Positions 50,712-58,865 of a DNA stretch of 64,000 nt are shown in pieces (positions within the stretch are counted from its first letter, which is position 1; each line of letters opens with the position of its first letter). Source of the DNA: Sphingomonas sp. (GTDB lineage Bacteria; Pseudomonadota; Alphaproteobacteria; Sphingomonadales; Sphingomonadaceae); the NCBI GenBank assembly GCA_017304655.1, contig JAFKLY010000008.1, forward strand, positions 1-64,000, read 5' to 3'. A program made the position numbers and the translations under genes. The notes under the pieces are model-generated. The model had not been told where the DNA came from, did not search any database, and saw nothing but the letters and a program-made list of their open reading frames with translations.

Positions 50712-51566
50712 GTGCGCAATGCCTTATCGACGACCGGCGCAACCCGTTTCGCTCGCATTCGCGCGCGGCTGGAAGCGGCGCAACCGGAGCGTGGGCCGGC
50801 GGCCTGGGCTTATGAGTTCTTCCTCTTCGGCTTCAAGCAGGGTTGGGCCTGTCTGTTCGGCGGCCTGATGCTCGCGCTCCTGCTGGCGACCCATCTCTTC
50901 TACCCCAAGGATGCGCCGCTCGCCCGCTATGATTTCCTGACACTCGCTGCGCTGGCGATCCAGGCCGCAATGCTCGCCCTCAAGCTGGAGAGCTGGCGCG
51001 AAGCGAAAGTGATTGCCGTCTTCCATGTCGTCGGGACGATCATGGAACTGTTCAAGACGCAGGCCGGATCCTGGCTCTATCCCGAGCCGTCGCTTCTGCG
51101 GATCGGCGCGGTCCCACTGTTCTCGGGCTTCATGTATGCCGCCGTCGGCAGCTACATCGCCCGGGTCTGGCGCATCTTCGACTTTCGCTACACGCATTAT
51201 CCGCCGCGCTGGACGACGATCGCGCTCGCGATCGCCATATACGTCAATTTCTTCGCGCACCATTGGTTGCCGGATGTGCGCCTCGCGCTGTTTGCGCTCA
51301 CCGGCTTAATGTTCTGGCGCACCATCGTCTGGTTTCGGCCGTTCCGCGTGCATCGCCCCATGCCGTTGCTACTGGGCTGGCTGCTCGTGGCGCTGTTCAT
51401 CTGGTTTGCGGAGAATATCGGCACCTTCGCCCGCGCCTGGGCCTATCCAGACCAGCGCCATGGCTGGGCCATGGTCTCCATCGGCAAGCTGGGTGCCTGG
51501 TATCTGCTGATGATCGTCAGCTTCGTGCTTGTCTCGCTGCTCCACCGGCCGGCCGGCAAGGACTGA
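50712..51566 (+). CDS. DUF817 family membrane protein
   Basis: This 284-residue polytopic membrane protein has about eight hydrophobic segments and the DUF817 (YoaT) features YEFFLFGFKQGWACLFGG, VVGTIMELFKTQAGSWLYPE, PLFSGFMYAAVGSYIARVWR and WFAENIGTFARAWAYPDQ. The start GTG at 50712 follows GGAGA; a GTG at 50688 is the alternative. Function of the family unknown. It is convergent with the EamA transporter. Confidence 0.85.
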   Translation: MRNALSTTGATRFARIRARLEAAQPERGPAAWAYEFFLFGFKQGWACLFGGLMLALLLATHLFYPKDAPLARYDFLTLAALAIQAAMLALKLESWREAKVIAVFHVVGTIMELFKTQAGSWLYPEPSLLRIGAVPLFSGFMYAAVGSYIARVWRIFDFRYTHYPPRWTTIALAIAIYVNFFAHHWLPDVRLALFALTGLMFWRTIVWFRPFRVHRPMPLLLGWLLVALFIWFAENIGTFARAWAYPDQRHGWAMVSIGKLGAWYLLMIVSFVLVSLLHRPAGKD

Positions 51567-52436
51567 TCATTCCGGCACGAAGTCCTTTCGCGCGGCACCG
51601 GCAGACAGGACCGACCCGGCACTCGCGCCAATCACCAGCAGAATGCCAGCCATTTGCAGCCACGTCAGATGCTCGCGCAGGAAGATCAACCCCGCCAGAA
51701 CGGCAAAAGCGGGCTCAAGGCTCATGGAGACCGCAAACGTGCGCGCTGGAAGGCGTGGCATCGCAAACAGTTCCAGCGAGAAGGGAATGGCCGCGGACAG
51801 CAACGCGACCAGCAAGGCGAGCGGCAGCAGAGCGGGCGCGAACAGCGCCGTGCCCACTTTTGCCAGACCGACCGGAAAGACCAGAAGCGCCGCGACGCTG
51901 ACGGCCAGCGCGGCCGTGCCTTTGCCGAAGGCCGGCTCGACAATCCGCCCGAACAGGATGTAGCCAGCCCAGCCCGCTGCCGCGATCAGGCCATAGACCA
52001 ACCCCATCGGCGGGACGGAAAGGCCGCTCGCGCTCACGCCGAGCAAGCACCAGATCCCTGCCCCCGCCAGCGCGACCCACAGCAGATCGATCGCTCGGCT
52101 CGACGAAAAAATGGCGACCAGCAAAGGCCCAAGAATCTGAATGGAGAGCGCGACGCCGAGCGGCAGATGCTCGATCGCGAGGTAAAAGCAGAGCAACGTC
52201 GCGCCCATGCAGGCGCCAAGCCCGACCAGCGGTAGCAGCGGCGGATTGGCAGGCCAGTATCGCCACGGCCGCACCAGCACGAGCAGGATGATGCCGCCGA
52301 GGAGCAGGCGCAAAGACGCCGTGCCGATCGGCCCGATCGCGGGATAGAGTTGCTTGGCCGCCGCCGCGCCGGTCTGGAAGCAGGCCATCGCAAGCAGGAT
52401 CGCCAGCAAGGGCAAGAGCGGCTTGTGCCGGGTCAC
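51567..52436 (-). CDS. EamA (DMT) family transporter, RhtA-like
   Basis: This 289-residue protein has ten hydrophobic segments arranged as two EamA repeats (first LAILLAMACFQTGAAAAKQL, second GLVYGLIAAAGWAGYILFGR), near the RhtA amino-acid/metabolite exporter group. The start is GTG at 52436, one base after the stop of the NamZ-like gene. Its place behind NamZ and the DOMON-like gene suggests transport of a cell-wall-derived sugar or peptide, which is inference. Confidence 0.86.
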   Translation of the reverse strand: MTRHKPLLPLLAILLAMACFQTGAAAAKQLYPAIGPIGTASLRLLLGGIILLVLVRPWRYWPANPPLLPLVGLGACMGATLLCFYLAIEHLPLGVALSIQILGPLLVAIFSSSRAIDLLWVALAGAGIWCLLGVSASGLSVPPMGLVYGLIAAAGWAGYILFGRIVEPAFGKGTAALAVSVAALLVFPVGLAKVGTALFAPALLPLALLVALLSAAIPFSLELFAMPRLPARTFAVSMSLEPAFAVLAGLIFLREHLTWLQMAGILLVIGASAGSVLSAGAARKDFVPE

Positions 52437-52437
52437 G

Positions 52438-53649
52438 TCAGTACAGCAGATGCGCGGCGCGCTCTTCCGCCCAGGCGGCTTCATCCGGCCGGGTGAGCGC
52501 ATCAAGATCGCCCGGCAAGGCTGCGGCATCGTCCACCCATTCGCGAAGCAACGACGATCCGTTGATCACGTCGATGGCCAGCACGTCATCGGTATATTCA
52601 TATTTGAAGTCCGTACCGCGCCAGAGCGGATAGTCCGGCCACAGGCGCCTGATCGCCTTGAAGGCCAGCGCCTGCACGCGCCATGGCTTGAAACGCTCAT
52701 GCTCGTAGTTCGGGCCATCGGCGTGGATATGGACGCCGGCGCACAATGTCCGCACATGCTTGTGGAAGGTCGGCTCGAACCAGCAATCACGCAGGATGCA
52801 GCCCTCCAGCCAGTCCGGCACAAGCGCGCGCATGTCAGCGATGATCGCCCGCGCATCGATATCCGGCGCGCCGAACAGTTCGAGCGGCCGGGTCGTCCCG
52901 CGCCCCTCGGAGAGCGTGGCACCTTCCAGCATCACCGTTCCGGCATAGCAGCGCGCCATGTTGAGATTGGGCGCGTTCGGGCTGGGGTTCACCCAGAAGC
53001 GCTCCGTCGGCCAGCCGAAGCCGGGCGCCGCCTGCGGATCATAACCGTCCATGGCGATCACGCGATAATCCACGTCCAGCCCGAAATGGGCAATGAACCA
53101 GTGCCCCAATTCGCCCATGGTCAGGCCGTGACGCATGGGCATGGGGCCAGCGCCGACGAAGCTCTCCCAGCCGGCGCGCAAGGTGAGCCCCTCGACCGGA
53201 CGACCGGCGGGATTCGGGCGATCGAGCACCCACACGCTCTTGCCCGTGCCGGCGGCTGCCTCCAGCAGGTAAAGCAGCGTGGTCACGAAGGTGTATATGC
53301 GGCAGCCCAGATCCTGCAGATCGACGAGGAAGACGTCTGCCGAGTCCATCATCTGCACAGTCGGACGGCGCACTTCGCCATAAAGGCTGAACACGGGCAC
53401 ACCATGGACCGGATCGTCGTAATCCGGCGATTCCATCATATTGTCCTGCTTGTCGCCACGCAGGCCGTGCTGCGGACCCATCGCGGCCGAGAGATGCAGG
53501 TCCTTGCAGGCGGCCAGCGCATCAAGCGCATGAGTGAGGTCAGCCGTGACGGAAGCCGGGTGGGCCAGCAGGCAGATACGCTTGCCGGCGAGCGGCTTGC
53601 GCAAGGCGGGATCGGCAAGGAGGCGGTCGAGGCCGGTCTGGAAGCTCAT
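52438..53649 (-). CDS. DUF1343 family exo-beta-N-acetylmuramidase (NamZ-like)
   Basis: This 403-residue protein matches DUF1343, whose member NamZ removes terminal N-acetylmuramic acid from peptidoglycan fragments. Family blocks include MGPQHGLRGDKQDNM, FLVDLQDLGCRIYTFVTTL, WVLDRPNPAGRPVEG, MRHGLTMGELGHWF, EGATLSEGRGTTRPLELFGA and FEPTFHKHVRTLCAG. No clear signal peptide is visible, so location is uncertain. It begins in an ATGA overlap with the DOMON-like gene. Confidence 0.9.
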   Translation of the reverse strand: MSFQTGLDRLLADPALRKPLAGKRICLLAHPASVTADLTHALDALAACKDLHLSAAMGPQHGLRGDKQDNMMESPDYDDPVHGVPVFSLYGEVRRPTVQMMDSADVFLVDLQDLGCRIYTFVTTLLYLLEAAAGTGKSVWVLDRPNPAGRPVEGLTLRAGWESFVGAGPMPMRHGLTMGELGHWFIAHFGLDVDYRVIAMDGYDPQAAPGFGWPTERFWVNPSPNAPNLNMARCYAGTVMLEGATLSEGRGTTRPLELFGAPDIDARAIIADMRALVPDWLEGCILRDCWFEPTFHKHVRTLCAGVHIHADGPNYEHERFKPWRVQALAFKAIRRLWPDYPLWRGTDFKYEYTDDVLAIDVINGSSLLREWVDDAAALPGDLDALTRPDEAAWAEERAAHLLY

Positions 53650-54200
53650 GCCCCGCTCAGTGGCGGAAGCGTGAGCGCGAAGCAATCATGATGATGGAAA
53701 TCCGGCCGACCTGGCGGATGGGCGAGCGCCCAATAGCTCACGCAGCCCTGCGTGTCCTCCATCACCGCACTGATACCGATGCGCCCGGTGCCATCCCATG
53801 GCAGGCAATCCTCGCACATCCGCACCGTAATGGTCAGCCGCTCGCTGCCGATATCGAGCGCGATGTCCGGTGCCGGCAGGTCGATGGGGCGCATGCCCGT
53901 GCGGTAATGATCGAAATGATAGGCCGCGAATGCACCGGAAGGCGAGAGGTTGAGTTCGGCATAGGCATCGCCCGGCTGGGCGAGAAACAGCTCGAAGCAA
54001 GTGGTGCGCCACAGCTCATCGGTATGCACGCGGGGCGCCTGCTTCGGCACGCGGATCGCGCCCGGGTCACCCACCGCGACGAAGCTGATCTCCCAGCCGA
54101 AATCGTCCGTCTGCGCGATCTCCGCGCCGACCGCTGCAATGGCCGGGCACGGCGTGTCGGGATGACACAGGAGTGCCCGCTTGGCCAAAACCCTACTCAT
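53646..54200 (-). CDS. DOMON-like (murB-associated type) protein
   Basis: This 184-residue beta-rich protein resembles the DOMON-like proteins found next to cell-wall recycling genes. Typical segments are WRTTCFELFLAQPGDAYAEL and LSPSGAFAAYHFDHYRTGMR near the middle and GISAVMEDTQGCVSYWALAH with HPPGRPDFHHHDCF at the end. DOMON domains often bind haem or sugars. It has no signal peptide. It is the first gene of the DOMON-NamZ-EamA operon. Confidence 0.8.
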   Translation of the reverse strand: MSRVLAKRALLCHPDTPCPAIAAVGAEIAQTDDFGWEISFVAVGDPGAIRVPKQAPRVHTDELWRTTCFELFLAQPGDAYAELNLSPSGAFAAYHFDHYRTGMRPIDLPAPDIALDIGSERLTITVRMCEDCLPWDGTGRIGISAVMEDTQGCVSYWALAHPPGRPDFHHHDCFALTLPPLSGA

Positions 54201-54249
54201 TGCCGGTTTCCCATGCTAAGCGCCGCGCGTTTTCCCCAAGAGACGATCC

Positions 54250-55479
54250 ATGACCCAGTACAAGTCCGACCTGCTGAACCTGCTCAATGAACGGGGCTAT
54301 ATCCACCAGATCACCGACGCAAGCGCGCTCGATGCGCTGGCGTCCAGGCAGGTCGTGCCCGGCTATATCGGCTTCGATCCGACGGCGCCGTCGCTGCATG
54401 TCGGCTCGATGGTGCAGATCATGCTGCTGCGCCGGCTCCAGCAGGCCGGCCACAAGCCGATCGTGCTGATGGGCGGCGGGACCGGCAAGGTCGGCGATCC
54501 GAGCTTCAAGGACGAAGCGCGCAAGCTGATGACCGTCGAGACGATCAACGCCAACATCGCCTCGATCAAGACGGTGTTCGAGCGGTTTCTGACCTTTGGC
54601 GACGGGCCGAGCGACGCCATCATGCTCGACAATGCGCAGTGGCTCGACGCGCTCGAATATCTGCCGTTCCTGCGCGACTATGGCCAGCATTTCTCGGTCA
54701 ACCGGATGCTCAGCTTCGATTCGGTCAAGCTGCGGCTGGAGCGGGAACAATCGCTCAGCTTCCTCGAATTCAATTACATGATTCTCCAGGCCTATGATTT
54801 CCTGGAGCTATCGCGTCGTGCCGGCTGCCGCCTGCAGATGGGCGGGTCCGATCAGTGGGGCAATATCGTCAACGGCATCGAGCTTTCGCGCCGTGTCGAC
54901 GGCACCGAGGTGTTCGGCGTGACCACCCCGCTCATCACCACCGCTGACGGCGGCAAGATGGGCAAGACCATGTCGGGCGCGGTGTGGCTCAACGAGGACC
55001 AACTCCCGCATTTCGACTATTGGCAGTTCTGGCGGAATACGGACGATCGCGATGTCGGTCGGTTCCTTCGCCTGTTCACCGACGTGCCGCTGGATGAGAT
55101 CGCCCGGCTCGAAGCGCTCGAGGGCGCGGAGATCAACGAGGCGAAGAAAGTGCTCGCCAATGAAGCAACAGCGCTGTGCCGTGGGCGCGAGGCTGCCGAT
55201 GCAGCAGCCGAGACCGCGCGCCTGACCTTCGAGGCTGGTGCAGCCGCTTCCGCCGATCTGCCGACCGTCGCGGTCAGCGGCAGCAGCATCGGGCTCGTGG
55301 CCGCGCTCACTCAGGCGGGGCTTGCCGCTTCCAATGGCGAAGCGCGGCGCAAGATTGCCGAAGGCGCAGTCCGCGTCGACGACGAGCCGGTGCGCGACGA
55401 GAAGCATGAGGTGCTGATCGGCGAGACGCCGGTGAAGCTCAGCCTGGGCAAGAAGCGGCACGCGCTCCTCACCCGCTGA
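54250..55479 (+). CDS. tyrS: Tyrosyl-tRNA synthetase
   Basis: This 409-residue class I synthetase charges tRNA-Tyr. The HIGH-type motif is in [20 protein letters not shown], the KMSKS-type motif in [12 protein letters not shown], and the tyrosine/tRNA region in [14 protein letters not shown]-terminal S4 RNA-binding domain ([20 protein letters not shown]) completes it. It is divergent from the DOMON-like gene with a 49-base gap. Confidence 0.97.
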   Translation: MTQYKSDLLNLLNERGYIHQITDASALDALASRQVVPGYIGFDPTAPSLHVGSMVQIMLLRRLQQAGHKPIVLMGGGTGKVGDPSFKDEARKLMTVETINANIASIKTVFERFLTFGDGPSDAIMLDNAQWLDALEYLPFLRDYGQHFSVNRMLSFDSVKLRLEREQSLSFLEFNYMILQAYDFLELSRRAGCRLQMGGSDQWGNIVNGIELSRRVDGTEVFGVTTPLITTADGGKMGKTMSGAVWLNEDQLPHFDYWQFWRNTDDRDVGRFLRLFTDVPLDEIARLEALEGAEINEAKKVLANEATALCRGREAADAAAETARLTFEAGAAASADLPTVAVSGSSIGLVAALTQAGLAASNGEARRKIAEGAVRVDDEPVRDEKHEVLIGETPVKLSLGKKRHALLTR

Positions 55480-55586
55480 CGGGAGGCTGACGGCGGGCGT
55501 ACTTTAAGCCGACGTTAGCCATGCAGATTGATGCCCGATTCATGGATTCGGCACACATTCGGTTCCCGTAATTGGGGGTCGAAATC

Positions 55587-55928
55587 ATGCCACACACACA
55601 TGCTGCCCGACGGGCGGATCAACGCCGTGCGCCTCGCGAAGCAGTGGATGTCCGTTCGCTGATCTGGGGAGGACGTCTTGCGCCGTCCCCGGCGCTGATC
55701 GTCAATATCTCGCCTTACGGCTGCATGGTCCGCACCGACGAGCGCGTCAAAATCGGCCAGAGCCTTACGGTTGATATGCCCGGTGTTGGCAGCTTGAACG
55801 GTCAGGTGATCTGGTCTCTGGATGCGCGCATCGGGATCGAGTTCGATGAGATGATCCCGCTGGACGATTATCTGGCCATGATGAGCCAGATGACAGAAAA
55901 TGCTCCTCCGTTCAGTGTGTTGGAATAA
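55587..55928 (+). CDS. PilZ domain protein (first of a tandem pair)
   Basis: This 113-residue single-domain PilZ protein probably binds c-di-GMP. The RxxxR element is in DQRRAPREAVDV and the (D/N)xSxxG element is NISPYGCMVRT, both intact. Start ATG 55587 is preferred over a TTG five codons upstream; the site is weak. A second PilZ gene follows 83 bases later. Confidence 0.85.
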   Translation: MPHTHAARRADQRRAPREAVDVRSLIWGGRLAPSPALIVNISPYGCMVRTDERVKIGQSLTVDMPGVGSLNGQVIWSLDARIGIEFDEMIPLDDYLAMMSQMTENAPPFSVLE

Positions 55929-56011
55929 ATCTCGCCCGACTGAGCGAGGCAAGACTTTGTCAACCGATCACAGGCAAACTCTGTCCCCAGGGTCACGCGG
56001 ACAGGACGGTC

Positions 56012-56356
56012 ATGGCGGACGCAGCAAAAGACTACGGACGGCAACTTCACCCACAACGGCGGCAGGCCAAGCGCGATGCCGTCGATCATGATACGCAGCT
56101 ACTGCTTCCGGGCTACCCTCTGCTCAACGTGCATGTGATCGACATCTCTCCCAGCGGCCTCCATGCGCGCTGCTCCGAGCGGCAGTTCCAGCGAGGCGAA
56201 TCTGTCGCGGTGCGGCTCCCGCTCGTCGGGCTTGTGCAGGCGCGCGTTATGTGGGGACTGCGCGGTTGTTTTGGCTGCCAGTTCCTCGTGCCGGTGGATG
56301 CGCGCTGTTACCTCGATGTCCTTGCTGCGATCCGCAAAAGCGAACCGACCGGCTGA
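56012..56356 (+). CDS. PilZ domain protein (second of a tandem pair)
   Basis: This 114-residue single-domain PilZ protein has RRQAKRDAVDHD (RxxxR) and DISPSGLHARC (DxSxxG), the c-di-GMP-binding elements. It is related to the preceding gene in length and plan but clearly diverged, and lacks fused domains. An AGGA site precedes the ATG. It is convergent with recG, seven bases apart. Confidence 0.85.
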   Translation: MADAAKDYGRQLHPQRRQAKRDAVDHDTQLLLPGYPLLNVHVIDISPSGLHARCSERQFQRGESVAVRLPLVGLVQARVMWGLRGCFGCQFLVPVDARCYLDVLAAIRKSEPTG

Positions 56357-56363
56357 ATTCGCC

Positions 56364-58430
56364 TCAGCCGCTCGCCAGCAGGGCGATCGCTGCATCGCGC
56401 TCGAACAGATAAAGGCAAGTCCTCGCAGCTTCTCCCCTTGGGGATGACAGACCGCCATCACGATCCATGAGCAGGCGCGCGTCGTCGTGCGCGGCGCCAA
56501 GCAGATCCTGGATCTGCTCAGGCGTCGCGAGACGGAAGCGCTGGTCACCAGACTGGCGGGTGCCGAGGATTTCGCCAGCGCCGCGCAGTTCCAGATCCTC
56601 CTCGGCGATGCGGAAGCCGTCATTGGTATCGCGCATCAGAGCCAGCCGCGCCTTGGCCGTCTCGGAGAGGTGCGGGCCGTGCAGCAGCATGCAGAAACTG
56701 CGCTGATCGCCCCGCCCCACCCGTCCGCGCAACTGATGCAACTGTGCGAGGCCGAACCGCTCGGCTGCCTCGATGATCATCAACGTGGCATTGGGCACGT
56801 CGACGCCCACCTCGATCACGGTGGTCGCGACCAGCAGCTTGAGGCGCCCGGCGGCAAACGCCTCCATCACCGCGTCCTTCTCCGCCCCCGCCATGCGGCC
56901 ATGCACCACGCCCACCAGATCGGCACCGAAGCGCGCCTGCAAAATCTTGGCGCGCGCCTCGGCGGCGGCCTCGTCGCCATCCTCGCTCTGCTCGACCAGC
57001 GGGCAGACCCAATAGGCCTGACGTCCGCTGCCGATATGGCGGCCGAGCGCGGCAACGATCTCCTCCATGCGATCGTCCGCAATGACGCGGGTATCGATCG
57101 GCTGGCGCCCCGGCGGCATCTCGTCGAGCTGGGAGACGTCCATGTCGCCATGCTGGGTGAGCCGCAGCGTGCGCGGGATCGGCGTCGCCGTCATCACCAG
57201 CAGATGCGGCGCGCGCTCTGCCTTGGCAGTCAGCATCAGCCGCTGCGACACGCCAAAGCGATGCTGCTCGTCGATGATCGCCAGCGCCAGATTGCGATAG
57301 GTGACAGCCTGCTGAAAGATCGCGTGCGTGCCGACGAGAATGTGGATGCTGCCATCCGCCAGCCCCATCAGCGTCGCCTCGCGCACCTTGCCCTTCTCGC
57401 GCCCGGTGAGGATCGCGACGTTGACCGGCAGACCGGCAAGCATCGACTGGAGGCTCGCATAATGCTGGCGCGCGAGGATTTCGGTCGGCGCGAGAAAGGC
57501 GCCCTGCCCGCCGGCTTCCACCGCGTTGAGCAGTGCCATGACGGCCACCAGCGTCTTGCCCGATCCGACATCGCCCTGCAGCAGCCGCAGCATCGGCACG
57601 CTCTGCGCCATGTCGCCGTCAATCTCGCCGAAGACGCGCCGCTGCGCGCCCGTCGGTTCAAAAGGCAGCTTGAGTTGCGCGCGCAGGCTCCCGTCGCCCA
57701 CCACCGGCACGCCGCGCCGCCGCCGGGTCGAGGCGCGCAACAGCATGAGCGCAAGCTGCCCGGCAAAAATCTCGTCATAAGCCAGCCGCTCGCGCGCGGC
57801 CCTGGCGACCGGATCCTCATGAGCGGCATTGAGCGCCTCATGCCAGCCCGGCCAACCCTTGCGCGCCAGCAGGCCTGGCTCGATCCATTCCGGCAGGTCG
57901 GGCGCACGCGCGACGGCCTGGTGGACCAGCTCGCGCATCCGCCCATTGGTGATGCCTTCGGACAGTCCATAGACCGGCTCGCGATCGGGAATGACGCCTG
58001 CCTCGCCCAGCTCCACGACATGATCGGGATGGACGATCTGCAGATCATCGCCGAACCGGTCCAGCCGGCCGGAAACGAAGCGGGGTTCGCCGATGGGGAA
58101 GAGCTTGCGCGGCCAGCCACTGTTCTTGCCGAAATAGACGATGTTGACCGGATCGCCCGCCTCGTCGCTCGCTTGAACGCGGAAGGGCGCACGCGCCGTG
58201 CCGGATGCGCGATAGTCATGCGCAGTCAGCACCAGCCCCACCATCCTCCCGGTCTCGGCCTCCGAGAGCCGGCGCACGCGCTGTCGCTCGATCCAGCTGA
58301 CCGGCAGATGAAAAGCAAGATCGACTGCGCGCAACAGCCCCAACCGCTCCAGCGGCTTGGCCAGAGCAGCCCCGACACCTTTCAGCGCCGTGCTTTCCGT
58401 GAACAGCGGATTGAGAATATCGGGCCGCAT
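56364..58430 (-). CDS. recG: ATP-dependent DNA helicase RecG
   Basis: This 688-residue helicase remodels stalled forks and Holliday junctions. The N-terminal wedge domain is followed by the helicase core with Walker A LLQGDVGSGKTLVAVMAL, DEQH-type box IIDEQHRFGVSQR, TATPIPRTL and the late QLRGRVGRGDQRSFCMLLH. Length matches the family. It is divergent from sdhE, and mfd follows sdhE, a neighbourhood I regard as common in alphaproteobacteria. Confidence 0.97.
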   Translation of the reverse strand: MRPDILNPLFTESTALKGVGAALAKPLERLGLLRAVDLAFHLPVSWIERQRVRRLSEAETGRMVGLVLTAHDYRASGTARAPFRVQASDEAGDPVNIVYFGKNSGWPRKLFPIGEPRFVSGRLDRFGDDLQIVHPDHVVELGEAGVIPDREPVYGLSEGITNGRMRELVHQAVARAPDLPEWIEPGLLARKGWPGWHEALNAAHEDPVARAARERLAYDEIFAGQLALMLLRASTRRRRGVPVVGDGSLRAQLKLPFEPTGAQRRVFGEIDGDMAQSVPMLRLLQGDVGSGKTLVAVMALLNAVEAGGQGAFLAPTEILARQHYASLQSMLAGLPVNVAILTGREKGKVREATLMGLADGSIHILVGTHAIFQQAVTYRNLALAIIDEQHRFGVSQRLMLTAKAERAPHLLVMTATPIPRTLRLTQHGDMDVSQLDEMPPGRQPIDTRVIADDRMEEIVAALGRHIGSGRQAYWVCPLVEQSEDGDEAAAEARAKILQARFGADLVGVVHGRMAGAEKDAVMEAFAAGRLKLLVATTVIEVGVDVPNATLMIIEAAERFGLAQLHQLRGRVGRGDQRSFCMLLHGPHLSETAKARLALMRDTNDGFRIAEEDLELRGAGEILGTRQSGDQRFRLATPEQIQDLLGAAHDDARLLMDRDGGLSSPRGEAARTCLYLFERDAAIALLASG

Positions 58431-58519
58431 CGCTATCTGGCCCTAGAGCAAGCTGGCGGGACGGAAAAGTGCCCGCCGGCTATTCGTCATTGCGCGCGGC
58501 GCTGAAGGGGACGGAAACG

Positions 58520-58786
58520 ATGATCGACGAGAGCCGCCTGCGCCGCATGCAGTTCCGCGCCTGGCATCGCGGCACGAAGGAAGCCGACCTGATGATCGGC
58601 GGGTTCTTCGATACCTATGCAAACGGCTGGAGCGAGGCTCAGGCTCTTTGGTTCGAGGCGCTCCTCGACGAAGACGATGTCGAAATCATGGCGTGGGCAA
58701 TCGGCGTCGCCCCTGTGCCGCCGCGCTACGAGGGCGAGATGATGCAGGCCCTGCGCAAGCTCGACTACATCCCGATCGCGCGGTGA
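58520..58786 (+). CDS. sdhE: Succinate dehydrogenase assembly factor SdhE
   Basis: This 88-residue protein assists flavinylation of succinate dehydrogenase. It shows RLRRMQFRAWHRGTKEADLM, the SdhE motif containing RGTKE for R-G-x-x-E, and WFEALLDEDDVEIMAWAIG. Start 58520 follows ACGGAAACG; the frame is open upstream. It is 79 bases before mfd. Confidence 0.95.
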   Translation: MIDESRLRRMQFRAWHRGTKEADLMIGGFFDTYANGWSEAQALWFEALLDEDDVEIMAWAIGVAPVPPRYEGEMMQALRKLDYIPIAR

Positions 58787-58865
58787 GCGTACCGACAGCC
58801 CGTCCCGGCAACTCGCCCGATGGCGCGCGCCGTGAACCGAACAGAAGACAGACCCGCATAGTCCA

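Noticed and set aside
56487..58505. 672-codon open frame on the plus strand opposite recG
   Set aside because: Antisense shadow of a clear RecG helicase.
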